From the NCBI GenBank assembly GCA_020636315.1, contig JACJYA010000005.1:62001-126000 (forward strand): DNA of 64,000 nucleotides, given 5' to 3'. Positions within the stretch are counted from its first letter, which is position 1. Every line of letters begins with the position of its first letter. Positions 33,660 through 41,567 of the stretch are shown here, piece after piece. This DNA is from Lewinellaceae bacterium (GTDB lineage Bacteria > Bacteroidota > Bacteroidia > Chitinophagales > Saprospiraceae). The translations under genes and the position numbers were made by a program. A model generated the notes under the pieces. The model was not told the origin of the DNA. It saw only the letters and a program-made list of their open reading frames with translations, and ran no database searches.

Positions 33660-35792
33660 ATGTCATTCTTTCGCATTCTTCTGCTTTCATTTCTGTTGAC
33701 TTTTTCGCTGACAAGCGGCGCACAGATCGCCCCTCAGCAGCTGTTCAGCAACATCGAGCTGCGGATCGACACCAATGTGTATTCCTGGAAGGACAACCAG
33801 ATCGAAGTAATGGGGGAGCCTCACCTCTGGTTTGAGTATCAGGAGGAAGATCCGGTTATAGAACTCCAGGTTTTTCCCAAATACTGGGCCCTGGACGGCC
33901 TCCGCCTGCAGCCGGGCGACGGCTATGAGCCGCTCGATACTTTCCGGATGGTGAATGGGGAGCATTACCGCGCCAAGCTGCGCCTGCACAAAATCACCCA
34001 GGCCGAGTTTCTTACCCTATCCATCCAGGCCCGGCTTCGGTATCAGGAAGCGCCATACATTTACGAACTGAGGTTGTTTCCGGTAACCCGGACGGTGGCC
34101 TACCTGCCGGATGGCCCGGAAGAGTTGTTTATCGGCGAAGAGAAGGTCATACCTCTGGAGTCCAACAATTATCAGAACATCAAAATACCCCGGCCCTGGT
34201 CCACCGGCCTGCCGGTAAACTACAAACTCAGCCTCAAGGACGGGCGGGTGCTGCTGCACCTGCTGCCCAATGAGCTTGGAAAACAGGAATTATCCATTCC
34301 GCTCACGCTGAGAAAGCCGTTTTTGAATGAAGAGGGGAAACCGGTTTACGAGTTGCCGCCCATCCGCAAAACCCTGATGGTGAAACCCGCCAAGCTGGCC
34401 TTCCTGAGTATGGGAAGGCGGGAGGCCAGTTATGACCAGAGCGCTGCCCGGGAGGAAATAGAGATAGAACTGAATTATCACCCCATGCTGGAAATGCGGA
34501 AAACCTACCGGGTCGAAGCCCAGGAAGAGCCGGGAGGCGCCCTGGTGGCCGAGATCTTCACCCGCAACGTTCTGGGTAACGGTAAGGTGCTTTGCTGGCT
34601 TCGCCTTTATGCTTACCACCGCCGCTCCGACGGCAACCTCTATATCAAAGACGGCGATAAGGCCGTATTCATCACTAACCTGGATATCATTCCCAAGACG
34701 GAGGTGCAAAAGGCCAGCCTTCGCCGGGAAGGCCAGGACTGGCAGCCGGGGCTGGAGGTCTATCCCGGGGAGTCGATCGAGGTCCGGATCGAAGGGGTGA
34801 GCCTTCACCGGGCGGACTTCCATTTCGACGGCCTGGTGCAGGTGCGCAAAGACTCCCTGTCCAGCAGTGACCGGTCAGTAGTGTTCAGCGGAAGAGTTCC
34901 GGTTGATATTGCTCAGAAAAAGATCCTGATCTACAACGGGGCCGAACCGGCCGGGCCGGCATTGAGAGTAAAAGAATACGAACGGCCCCGGCCCTTTGAT
35001 TTTATTACGCTCCACTACGCCGGAGATTCGGTGCTTTTGAAAGACGCCGACTTTCTGATCTTTCTGGAAGGGACGCTGAACGACATCACTTTGCAGTTCG
35101 ACTATGACAAGATCGACCAGGGGCGCCTTTACGGGCGGCAGGAACTGGAGATCGACATTCAGGTGCTCGAAAAAGGTAAAACGCTGCTCGACCAGAAGGA
35201 GGTGCGCAACCTGGTTGTCTGCCCGGGGGCGGCATCGCCCAGGTTCGCCGCATATTCGGAAGAGGGCTGCCAGCAGACGGAGCTCAGGATCAATGAATAC
35301 CTCCGAAAGAAAACCTTCGAGCTGGACACCTGGACAACCATAAGGATGACCATCCGGCACAAAAGTGAGAAATACGGAAAAGCAGCTCTTTCCAAAACCG
35401 TAGAATTCGTCCTTTACCGGAGATCCTCTTTCGATATTGACGTATCCTTCCCCGCCGGGCTTGTTGTGAAAAAACTGAGAGAACCGGGCTTCGGCAACCT
35501 CGGCGGGATCAGCATGGCCATGATCGCCCAGTTCAGTTTCTACCGGGAGAAGAACATCGCCAGGGAAAAGCCCTACAAGTTCGGTTTCGGCTTTCTGGCT
35601 TTCGACGCCTTCAATTTCAGCGACAGCAACAACAACCGGGATGTGGGCATCGTCGGCCTGGCCAGCCTGTATCCCATACCGACCAAGGAGCGAAGCCGCC
35701 TTTCTTTCCCTCTTTACCTCGGAGGCGGGTATTTCCTTTCGGAATCCCGCTGGTTTCTGCTTCTCGGCCCGGGGATCAGGGTGAGGTTGTAA
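33660..35792 (+). CDS. Large secreted protein of unknown family
   Basis: The start at 33660 gives a good signal peptide (MSFFRILLLSFLLTFSLTSG, cleavage near GAQ); the frame is open 51 bp further up. The 711-residue product is not recognised. It is rich in beta-strand patterns, has repeated blocks that look like tandem beta-sandwiches (residues about 30-600) and ends in about 100 residues with alternating aromatic and hydrophobic positions (GGISMAMIAQFSFYREK, KFGFGFLAFDAFNFSD, FPLYLGGGYFLSESRWFLLLG), as in a small outer-membrane barrel. It stands alone between other genes, so context gives no role. Confidence 0.6.
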   Translation: MSFFRILLLSFLLTFSLTSGAQIAPQQLFSNIELRIDTNVYSWKDNQIEVMGEPHLWFEYQEEDPVIELQVFPKYWALDGLRLQPGDGYEPLDTFRMVNGEHYRAKLRLHKITQAEFLTLSIQARLRYQEAPYIYELRLFPVTRTVAYLPDGPEELFIGEEKVIPLESNNYQNIKIPRPWSTGLPVNYKLSLKDGRVLLHLLPNELGKQELSIPLTLRKPFLNEEGKPVYELPPIRKTLMVKPAKLAFLSMGRREASYDQSAAREEIEIELNYHPMLEMRKTYRVEAQEEPGGALVAEIFTRNVLGNGKVLCWLRLYAYHRRSDGNLYIKDGDKAVFITNLDIIPKTEVQKASLRREGQDWQPGLEVYPGESIEVRIEGVSLHRADFHFDGLVQVRKDSLSSSDRSVVFSGRVPVDIAQKKILIYNGAEPAGPALRVKEYERPRPFDFITLHYAGDSVLLKDADFLIFLEGTLNDITLQFDYDKIDQGRLYGRQELEIDIQVLEKGKTLLDQKEVRNLVVCPGAASPRFAAYSEEGCQQTELRINEYLRKKTFELDTWTTIRMTIRHKSEKYGKAALSKTVEFVLYRRSSFDIDVSFPAGLVVKKLREPGFGNLGGISMAMIAQFSFYREKNIAREKPYKFGFGFLAFDAFNFSDSNNNRDVGIVGLASLYPIPTKERSRLSFPLYLGGGYFLSESRWFLLLGPGIRVRL

Positions 35793-36178
35793 GGGGGAGG
35801 GGTATGAGGCTGGCTGTTAGCCATTGGCAATTTGTTGTGAGTTGCAGGTTGTAAGTATTAAGCGAAACGCCAATAGCAAATAGCGGACTGCTTTCTTGAA
35901 AGGGGTGACAAAAGTCATCGTTTCTTTCCCTGGGACGGATTAACTTTACCTGCCCTCCTTAATGACTATTTTCCCGAAGCTATCTGTGGCACACTTATTG
36001 ATCTAAGGGTTGGAAAAAAGAAGTTTTTCGGCTCTTGGCTCCCGGGGAAAAATTAAATTTTTCTACATCTATTTGCAACCCTCCATCCCCATATCCGTAA
36101 ACAGAAAAGCATGGGGAAAAGTCGTGGCCAAGACAACGCCAATCAGACGAACCGGCATTAGCGATAATTTCATGAACG
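35793..36178. other. 386-bp upstream region of the di-haem peroxidase gene
   Basis: No gene is supported. The 3' part holds a palindrome and promoter-like box (listed separately). Near 35815-35880 are short related words (GCCATTGGCAATTTG and GCCAATAGCAAATAG) of the repetitive type seen elsewhere in this window. Confidence 0.45.
35906..35948 (+). promoter_or_regulatory. Candidate Crp/Fnr-type operator and promoter of the peroxidase gene
   Basis: TGACAAAAGTCA (35906-35917) is a perfect TGAC-N4-GTCA palindrome. A -7-like box TAACTTTA (35941-35948, TAnnTTTG with one mismatch) follows, which puts the palindrome centre about 42 bp before the expected start of transcription, the class II activator position. 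The same palindrome occurs at 39308-39319. Confidence 0.4.
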
Positions 36179-37507
36179 ATGATGAAGCACTTGTTACTAC
36201 TAACGCTTGTGGCCTTTCTTGCCGCATCCTGTTCCAGTGATGAGCTCCCCGACCCCCTCGACATCCAATTGGAAAACAGGCTTCAGCAGTTGTCACCCGA
36301 TGGTGACATCCGCTATTTTATCCTGCCAGAGAGTGATGACTTTCCTGCTATTCCTCAGGGGAGGGGTAACCCTTTGACACCCGAGAAAGTGGAATTGGGC
36401 AAGTTGTTGTTCTATGAGACCGGGCTTGCCGCCGATGCCGTTTATGCAGAGGGCAAAGGCACCTACTCCTGCGCCACCTGCCATTTGCCCACCGCCGGGT
36501 TTATGCCGGGGCGTGGCCAGGGCATCGCCGACGGCGGCGTAGGTTTCGGCCAGAACGGGGAATCCCGAGGGATGATGAACAACTACGAGGAGGAGGAGAT
36601 CGACGTCCAGGGAGCCCGGCCACTCAGCCTGCTCAATGTGGCTTTCGTGACCAACACCACCTGGAGTGGTAAATTCGGCGCCCGCTTCGCCAATGAAGGC
36701 ACGGAGGAGTTGTGGAAAGACGATACGGAAGTCAATAACCTGGGACTGGACGGCCTGGAAGCCCAGAATATTGAAGGAACCAGGATACACCGGATGCGCA
36801 TTACCAAAGAATGGCTGGACACCCTGGGGTATTTGCCGCTATTCGATGCGGCCTTCCCCGACTTTCCGGAATCGGAGCGCTATAACCGCCTGACCGCCAG
36901 TTTTGCCCTTTCGGCCTACCTGCGCACCCTGTTGGCCAATGAAGCGCCTTTTCAGCGGTGGCTGAAGGGGGAACAGAACGTGATGAGTGAACCGGAGAAG
37001 CGCGGCGCGATGCTCTTCTTTTCCAAGGCCGGTTGTTATCGCTGCCACAAGGGGGGATCACTCAATTCGGTGGAGTTTCATGCCCTGGGCGTTCACGACC
37101 TGTATGAAACCGGAGGTTTCAATACCGGCCCGGATGACATCCGCAACTTTGGCCGCGGCGGGTTTACCCAAAGGCAGGAAGATATGTTCAAGTTTAAAGT
37201 TCCCGGCATTTACAATATGAAGGAATCTCCTTTCTATTTTCACGGCAGCAGCCACCACAGCCTCCGGGCAGTAGTGGAATATTTCAACAGGGGAATTCCC
37301 GACAATCCCAACGTGCCGGAGGAGAACATTTCTCCTTATTTCCATCCGCTTAATCTGACAGATGCGGAGATGGAGGACCTCGTTGAGTTCCTTTCGCATG
37401 GTTTGTACGACCCCAACCTGGAACGCTACGTCCCGGATGCAGTACTTTCGGGCAATTGTTTTCCGAATAACGATCCGCTTTCCCGCGCCCATCTTGGCTG
37501 CGAATAG
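36179..37507 (+). CDS. Di-haem cytochrome c peroxidase/MauG family lipoprotein
   Basis: The 442-residue protein has a lipoprotein signal (LLTLVAFLAASC) and two c-type haem sites: CATCH at residues about 98-102 and CYRCH near 286-290. The family blocks LTPEKVELGKLLFYE, LSLLNVAF, and FKVPGIYNMKESPFYFHG place it in the bacterial cytochrome c peroxidase/MauG superfamily (COG1858). It should reduce hydrogen peroxide or carry out MauG-type oxidation in the periplasm, taking electrons from a small cytochrome. No partner methylamine dehydrogenase or cytochrome gene is adjacent. A possible oxygen-responsive operator lies upstream and a strong terminator downstream, so it is a single-gene unit. Confidence 0.92.
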   Translation: MMKHLLLLTLVAFLAASCSSDELPDPLDIQLENRLQQLSPDGDIRYFILPESDDFPAIPQGRGNPLTPEKVELGKLLFYETGLAADAVYAEGKGTYSCATCHLPTAGFMPGRGQGIADGGVGFGQNGESRGMMNNYEEEEIDVQGARPLSLLNVAFVTNTTWSGKFGARFANEGTEELWKDDTEVNNLGLDGLEAQNIEGTRIHRMRITKEWLDTLGYLPLFDAAFPDFPESERYNRLTASFALSAYLRTLLANEAPFQRWLKGEQNVMSEPEKRGAMLFFSKAGCYRCHKGGSLNSVEFHALGVHDLYETGGFNTGPDDIRNFGRGGFTQRQEDMFKFKVPGIYNMKESPFYFHGSSHHSLRAVVEYFNRGIPDNPNVPEENISPYFHPLNLTDAEMEDLVEFLSHGLYDPNLERYVPDAVLSGNCFPNNDPLSRAHLGCE

Positions 37508-37579
37508 CTAAGAGCAAAAGAATACCTTTTTTGACGTCATTTGATAATCGAGTTTTTTTGGGATAATAGCACCTTTTGC

Positions 37580-37609
37580 GCGCCCCGCTTCGGCGGGGCG
37601 CTTTTTTTT
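37580..37609 (+). terminator. Strong rho-independent terminator with a TTCG tetraloop
   Basis: A perfect 9-bp stem (GCGCCCCGC/GCGGGGCGC) closes a TTCG tetraloop and is followed by eight T. It lies 72 bp after the peroxidase stop codon. Confidence 0.95.
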
Positions 37610-37777
37610 GGACGGCCCGCCTTCAGGCTGCCCGTCTAATTCGCCTAATTCAGGCAGGTTCGTAGGGTTTGCTTATGATGTAATTTATTCCCAAAGTGCT
37701 GGACAACCGGCCAACATTATCGGAGAGGGATGCGTTTTAACTACCTGTCTGTTTTGTTCTAATTAAAACACTCATCC

Positions 37778-38548
37778 ATGAACCACTGGACTCTCCAGGG
37801 AAAAACCGCCATCGTCACCGGCGCCAGCAAGGGCATCGGCAAGGCCACTACCGAAGAATTGCTGGGCCACGGCGCCGAGGTGCTCTTTCTGGCGCGCTCC
37901 GAAAGCCTGATCCGGGAAGCGGAAGCGGAATTCAGTTCCAAAGGCTGGAAAGCTTACGGAATGGTGGCCGATGTCGGAGAGGAGGAAGAGCGGGTTGCCA
38001 TTGCAGAGAAGGCGCAGAGCCTGTGGGGGCAATTGGATATTCTGGTCAACAACGTGGGCACTAACGTGCGCAAACCTACCCTGGAGGCCACCTTCGAAGA
38101 CCTGCAGCATGTGATGGACATCAATGTTGGCGCAGCTTTCGACCTCTCGCGGCGCCTGCACCCCCTGCTTAAGAAAAATGGCGGAGGCAGCATCATTAAT
38201 GTAGCCTCCATTGCCGCCATGACGGGCGTGATGTGGACGACGGGGATCTACGCCATGTCCAAGGCCGCCATGAACCGGATGACGAAGTACCTCGCCGTTG
38301 ACTGGGGCCCGGACGGCATCCGCGTCAACTCCGTCAACCCCTGGTTCATCAATACCGCCAGGGTGGAGCGCGTGATGAAAGACCCGGAGAAAGTACAGCG
38401 GATCAACCAAACCACCCCCCTGGGCAGGGTAGGAGAGCCGGAGGAAGTCGCCCGGGTGATCGCCTTTCTGGCCATGCCTGCAGCTTCCTACCTCACGGGC
38501 CTCAGCCTGCCGGTGGACGGCGGGTTCTCGCAGGTGGGGATTCTTTAG
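37778..38548 (+). CDS. SDR family NAD(P)-dependent oxidoreductase (tropinone reductase-like)
   Basis: The 256-residue protein is a classical short-chain dehydrogenase: cofactor motif VTGASKGIGKA (TGxxxGxG), NNVGTN, a Ser-Tyr-Lys site with YAMSKAA (YxxxK) and the C-terminal SYLTGLSLPVDGGFSQ. The overall style (KTAIVTGASKGIGKATTEELLG and NTARVERVMKDPEKV) resembles the tropinone reductase-like group. It reduces or oxidises a small carbonyl compound; the substrate cannot be told. It is monocistronic, after the terminator of the peroxidase gene and convergent with the OsmC gene. Confidence 0.9.
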   Translation: MNHWTLQGKTAIVTGASKGIGKATTEELLGHGAEVLFLARSESLIREAEAEFSSKGWKAYGMVADVGEEEERVAIAEKAQSLWGQLDILVNNVGTNVRKPTLEATFEDLQHVMDINVGAAFDLSRRLHPLLKKNGGGSIINVASIAAMTGVMWTTGIYAMSKAAMNRMTKYLAVDWGPDGIRVNSVNPWFINTARVERVMKDPEKVQRINQTTPLGRVGEPEEVARVIAFLAMPAASYLTGLSLPVDGGFSQVGIL

Positions 38549-38671
38549 GGTGGGAAGGTATAAAGGTTTGGTGGCCTTTAGGGGGCACATTTACACTTAA
38601 GCACGGGATAGTTCAATTAAGTGTGTCCGCGTTAAGCTGACCCACTGGTTCTCAGGGAGGTCAGGAACACA

Positions 38672-38721
38672 GAAACCAGGAACTATGAACACTCCCGAAA
38701 CCAGAAACTATGAACAGTCCC
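38672..38721 (+). repeat. Two tandem copies of a 25-bp dispersed motif
   Basis: Two directly adjacent 25-bp units (38672-38696 and 38697-38721, consensus GAAACCAGRAACTATGAACA then STCCC) differ at two positions. Related copies occur at 22762-22786 and, inverted, at 15338-15361. All lie just beyond gene 3' ends. Confidence 0.7.
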
Positions 38722-38731
38722 TTAAGCACAT

Positions 38732-39145
38732 TCACAAAACCTCCCAGCTCCACGTAATATTCGCCGTTTTTTCCAGGATTTTCTTTACTGAGCAAATCTT
38801 ATCCATGGATAAGTCCACTGCCCGTTTTACCTTCTTCTCATCCAACGGGCCATAAAGTTTGTAGTGAACGTGAATATCGGTGAACAGGGAAGGCGTCTTG
38901 TCTTTTTCCCGTTCGGCAGTGATGATAAGCTGTATATCATCCAGTTGCTGGCGTTGTTTGCGCAGGAGGTATAATACGTCTATAGCGCTGCAGCTGCCCA
39001 GAGCGGAAAGCACCATCTGCATGGGGCGCATGCCCCGGTTGTGGCCGCCGATGGCCTCGGCTCCGTCCGATTCGATTGTCAGGCCTGATTCATTTGTGGC
39101 CTGAAGGTGGAAGGCATCGTCCAGGCGTTTGATTTCTATCTTCAT
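38732..39145 (-). CDS. OsmC/Ohr family peroxide-reducing protein
   Basis: The 137-residue protein has the OsmC layout: GHNRGMRPMQMVLSALGSCS with the peroxidatic Cys, then a second Cys in MDKICSVKKILEKTANITW. It is closest to the OsmC branch that is sometimes named after YhfA or bacterial OsmC-like proteins. Such enzymes reduce organic hydroperoxides with a pair of cysteines. It is convergent with the SDR gene and divergent from the OFA transporter, whose upstream region it shares. Confidence 0.88.
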   Translation of the reverse strand: MKIEIKRLDDAFHLQATNESGLTIESDGAEAIGGHNRGMRPMQMVLSALGSCSAIDVLYLLRKQRQQLDDIQLIITAEREKDKTPSLFTDIHVHYKLYGPLDEKKVKRAVDLSMDKICSVKKILEKTANITWSWEVL

Positions 39146-39498
39146 GAGGTTGAATTAAAATTCCCGGATACTTCCGGCGAGTGTTCCGTTTTGGAAAATC
39201 TTACCCTCCCTTCACCTCCGCCTTTTTTTCTTCGGGTTTTAAACTGCTGTCTTTCAGGCAGTGGGGATGGAGAGCATGAACCGCTTAGTGTAAAAGTAAC
39301 TATAAGCTGACATAAGTCATCATTCTCTTTGACAAAAAGCATGGACAGAAGCTTGTTGCCATAATAAATTTCGATCTGGCTAAATTAAGTTGTTGAAAAT
39401 AGAATAAAAAAACACAAATACCCTCCGTTTATTTAAACCTGGCCCTATTTTGGTTGGCGGCATAAGTTGGCAAAAAATTAACCAAAAAATATTCTGCA
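39146..39498. other. Divergent regulatory region between the OsmC and transporter genes
   Basis: No gene is seen. It carries the palindrome TGACATAAGTCA (39308-39319), a -7-like TAAATTTC (39365-39372) and an imperfect box TATTTTG near 39446 that could serve the transporter gene. Confidence 0.4.
39308..39319. promoter_or_regulatory. Second TGAC-N4-GTCA palindrome (Crp/Fnr-type operator candidate)
   Basis: TGACATAAGTCA shares 11 of 12 bases with the site at 35906-35917, and both are followed by TC and a T-rich stretch. It is centred about 64 bp before the expected start site set by TAAATTTC at 39365, the class I distance, and 180 bp before the transporter ATG. Confidence 0.35.
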
Positions 39499-40875
39499 AT
39501 GGAAAAATTGTTGATCCGGAACCGTTGGTTGGCCGTGATCGGAGCGGTCTCCATTCAGTTGGCCCTGGGAGCCATTTATTCGTGGTCCGTATTTACCAAA
39601 CTGCTGACGGAGCCCGGTGGGCTTTATCAGTTCTCGGCAACTCAGGCAGCCTGGGTGTTCTCCGCCGGGCTGGCCACCTTTGCCATAGTGATGGTAATGG
39701 CGGGAAAGTGGCAGGCCAAGGCAGGCCCTCGCCTTATCGCTATGGCCGGAGGGCTGTTACTGGGGCTGGGGTACATAATGGGTGGTTTTTTCGGAACCAC
39801 TTTTTGGGCTCAGATTTGGTTTATAGGAGTACTGGGCGGGGCCGGCATCGGGCTGGCCTACGTCGTGCCCATTGCGGTTGGAGTGAAGTGGTTCCCCGAT
39901 AAGAAGGGAATGATCACCGGGCTGGCGGTGGCCGGTTTCGGTTTTGGTGCTACCATCTGGGTGAAACTGGCGGGGTCCTGGTTCGGAGGGCTGCTGAATA
40001 CAGCCGAAATCTTTGGGCTCCCGGCGGTTCAGAGCGTTTTTGTCATTTACGGCATCGCCTTTGCTGCGCTGGTGTTCCTGGGCAGCCTGGTGATGGTGAA
40101 CCCACCCGAAGGGTATGTTCCTGAAGGCTGGGCAGTTCCTGAACAGCAGGAAAGAGCGGCCGTCAGGGAAGTGGAATATACCTCCGCCGGGATGCTGAGG
40201 ACTCCTCAGTTCTATATGCTGTGGGTAGTGTTCGTTTTTTCTGCGCTGGCGGGCCTGATGGTTATCTATTGCATTAAATTGTTCGGATTGGATACCCTCG
40301 CTTATAATGGAGTAGCCAATGCAGGAGTAATTACGGGTACGGCAATGGCCTGGTACGCCATTTTTAACGGCCTGGGCCGAATAGCCTGGGGGGCTGTGTC
40401 CGACCGGATAGGAAGAAAAAGGGCCATTATTGCCATGGCCACCTTGCAGGGGGTGATCATGCTGGCCATGTATCATGGGTTCATTCACCTAGGAATGGAA
40501 ACGGGTTTCATTGTTGCTGCTTCGGTGGTCGGCTTCAATTTTGGCGGCAACTTTGCCCTCTTCCCCGCGATCACTGCCGACTTTTTCGGGAATAAGAGCG
40601 TGGGCGCCAACTATGGCTGGATGTTTACAGCTTATGGCGTTGCCGGCATTGCCGGGCCGCAATTGGCCGGTGTATTCAAGGATGCCGCCGAAGGCAGCGC
40701 GGATCCTCAGGTGTGGATGGCGCCGTTCATCGTGGCCGGTATTGCCTGCCTGGCCGGGGCGGCCGTCATGTGGCTTACCCGCCCTCCTGAACCGGTAAGA
40801 GAAACAGAGGCAGCGCCCAAACTGGAAAAATCCCGGCTGGCTTTCGAGAAAGCCGGGCATACTACCGCTGCGTAA
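39499..40875 (+). CDS. OFA family MFS transporter (oxalate/formate antiporter-like)
   Basis: The 458-residue protein has twelve predicted membrane helices and the OFA signature: NRWLAVIGAVSIQLALGAIYSWSVF at the start, FGAGLATF-like AWVFSAGLATFAIVMVMAG, GGAGIGLAYVVPIAVGVKWFPDKKGMITGLAVAGFGFGA split over residues about 115-155, and GRIAWGAVSDRIGRK. Such transporters move small monocarboxylates or dicarboxylates (formate, oxalate, pyruvate-like); the substrate here is not determinable. The charged last 30 residues are cytoplasmic. A possible Fnr-type site lies upstream. Confidence 0.88.
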   Translation: MEKLLIRNRWLAVIGAVSIQLALGAIYSWSVFTKLLTEPGGLYQFSATQAAWVFSAGLATFAIVMVMAGKWQAKAGPRLIAMAGGLLLGLGYIMGGFFGTTFWAQIWFIGVLGGAGIGLAYVVPIAVGVKWFPDKKGMITGLAVAGFGFGATIWVKLAGSWFGGLLNTAEIFGLPAVQSVFVIYGIAFAALVFLGSLVMVNPPEGYVPEGWAVPEQQERAAVREVEYTSAGMLRTPQFYMLWVVFVFSALAGLMVIYCIKLFGLDTLAYNGVANAGVITGTAMAWYAIFNGLGRIAWGAVSDRIGRKRAIIAMATLQGVIMLAMYHGFIHLGMETGFIVAASVVGFNFGGNFALFPAITADFFGNKSVGANYGWMFTAYGVAGIAGPQLAGVFKDAAEGSADPQVWMAPFIVAGIACLAGAAVMWLTRPPEPVRETEAAPKLEKSRLAFEKAGHTTAA

Positions 40876-41142
40876 ACATGCGGGCTTGATGGCCATTGTA
40901 TCCCGAAGAATAAACTCCCAACAAACGCAAAAAAGTTTAACATTTTTTTAAGCATTCGCCTTTGTGCCTGTAAAATAGCGAGTTGGCGAAGGCGAATTGC
41001 ACAAAGAGAGTGATGGAAAAGTTGATACCCTATTATTTCTATAGGAAAATATATATTTTTGCTTCTCATTCTCCCAAAGCTTTTTTCATGCCTTTTTGGG
41101 CGGGGAAGGAGAGTGGGGGTAGCATGGTATTGATTTTTTATT
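40876..41142. other. Region between the transporter and the methionine unit
   Basis: No gene is seen. A 9-bp inverted repeat ATTCGCCTT/AAGGCGAAT (40954-40962 and 40989-40997) could be a weak terminator or operator. TATTTTTG at 41054-41061 is a perfect -7 type box but has no TTG at the right spacing. Confidence 0.35.
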
Positions 41143-41150
41143 TACTTTTG
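41143..41150 (+). promoter_or_regulatory. Candidate -7 element of the met unit
   Basis: TACTTTTG fits TAnnTTTG exactly and lies 28 bp before the 5' edge of the SAM riboswitch, the expected distance for a transcript that starts just before the aptamer. No good -33 TTG is present. Confidence 0.5.
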
Positions 41151-41178
41151 CCCCCACGATCACTTCTTTGAATAGAAT

Positions 41179-41286
41179 GATTTTATAAAGAAGGGTGGAG
41201 AGACCGGGCTCTGCGAAACCCTGGCAACCGCGCCGCTTCGGCGAAAGGTGCCAAATCCCGCCAAATATTTTTGGAAAAATAAAATC
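41179..41286 (+). promoter_or_regulatory. SAM-I (S-box) riboswitch
   Basis: The conserved core is easy to read: GGGTGGAGAGACCGGGCTCT, GCGAAACCCTGGCAACC, a variable hairpin with CGCCGCTTCGGCG, then AAGGTGCCAAATCCCGCC. An 8-bp perfect closing helix P1 is formed by GATTTTAT (41179-41186) and ATAAAATC (41279-41286), giving a normal 108-nt aptamer. S-adenosylmethionine binding to this fold switches off methionine biosynthesis genes, matching metY and metX downstream. There is no obvious terminator directly after P1. A 38-codon ORF starts 7 bp after it, so the switch may act through translation of that ORF. Confidence 0.9.
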
Positions 41287-41293
41287 AAAGACA

Positions 41294-41410
41294 ATGATTT
41301 CCAAGAAAACTGGCATTCTCCTTTTTACAGCCTCCACTGTGGCTTCCACATTACTTACGGCATTTCCCTGCCACATGCGCTCTGTCTCCTGCATGTGTTG
41401 TTGTTGTTGA
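41294..41410 (+). CDS. 38-residue leader ORF ending in a Cys/Met-rich tract
   Basis: This small ORF starts 7 bp after the SAM riboswitch and ends 157 bp before metY. It reads MISKKTGILLFTASTVASTL and ends CHMRSVSCMCCCC directly before a TGA stop, so 6 of the last 13 residues are Cys and 2 are Met. A weakly hydrophobic middle could pass as a signal sequence, but the terminal run of four cysteine codons (TGT) in front of a sulfur-amino-acid operon is typical of attenuation leader peptides, as known for poly-cysteine uORFs in mycobacteria. I infer a sensor of charged cysteinyl- or methionyl-tRNA layered on the riboswitch. It could also be a chance ORF. Confidence 0.55.
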   Translation: MISKKTGILLFTASTVASTLLTAFPCHMRSVSCMCCCC

Positions 41411-41449
41411 TCTCCATTCACCGGCTGGCCGCCCCGGCTCAGGCATTTG

Positions 41450-41473
41450 CAGGATCTGATCAATCAGAGCCTG
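41450..41473 (+). promoter_or_regulatory. Hairpin in the metY leader after the small ORF
   Basis: CAGGATCTGAT and ATCAGAGCCTG pair at 10 of 11 positions around a tiny loop. It starts 39 bp after the leader-ORF stop. It has no U run, so it is not a classic terminator, but its position fits an attenuator or anti-anti-sequester helix. Confidence 0.35.
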
Positions 41474-41567
41474 TAAGGGCTCATTTCGCCTGTCCCGGCT
41501 GGTAATAAACCGGCACATTGAAGTTCGAACCCAATTCTTTCACCTATTTTATAAATAATAACTGACC

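Noticed and set aside
41195..41410. A longer 71-codon version of the leader ORF starting inside the riboswitch
   Set aside because: Its first 33 codons are the structured aptamer RNA; the ATG at 41294 after P1 is the sensible start.
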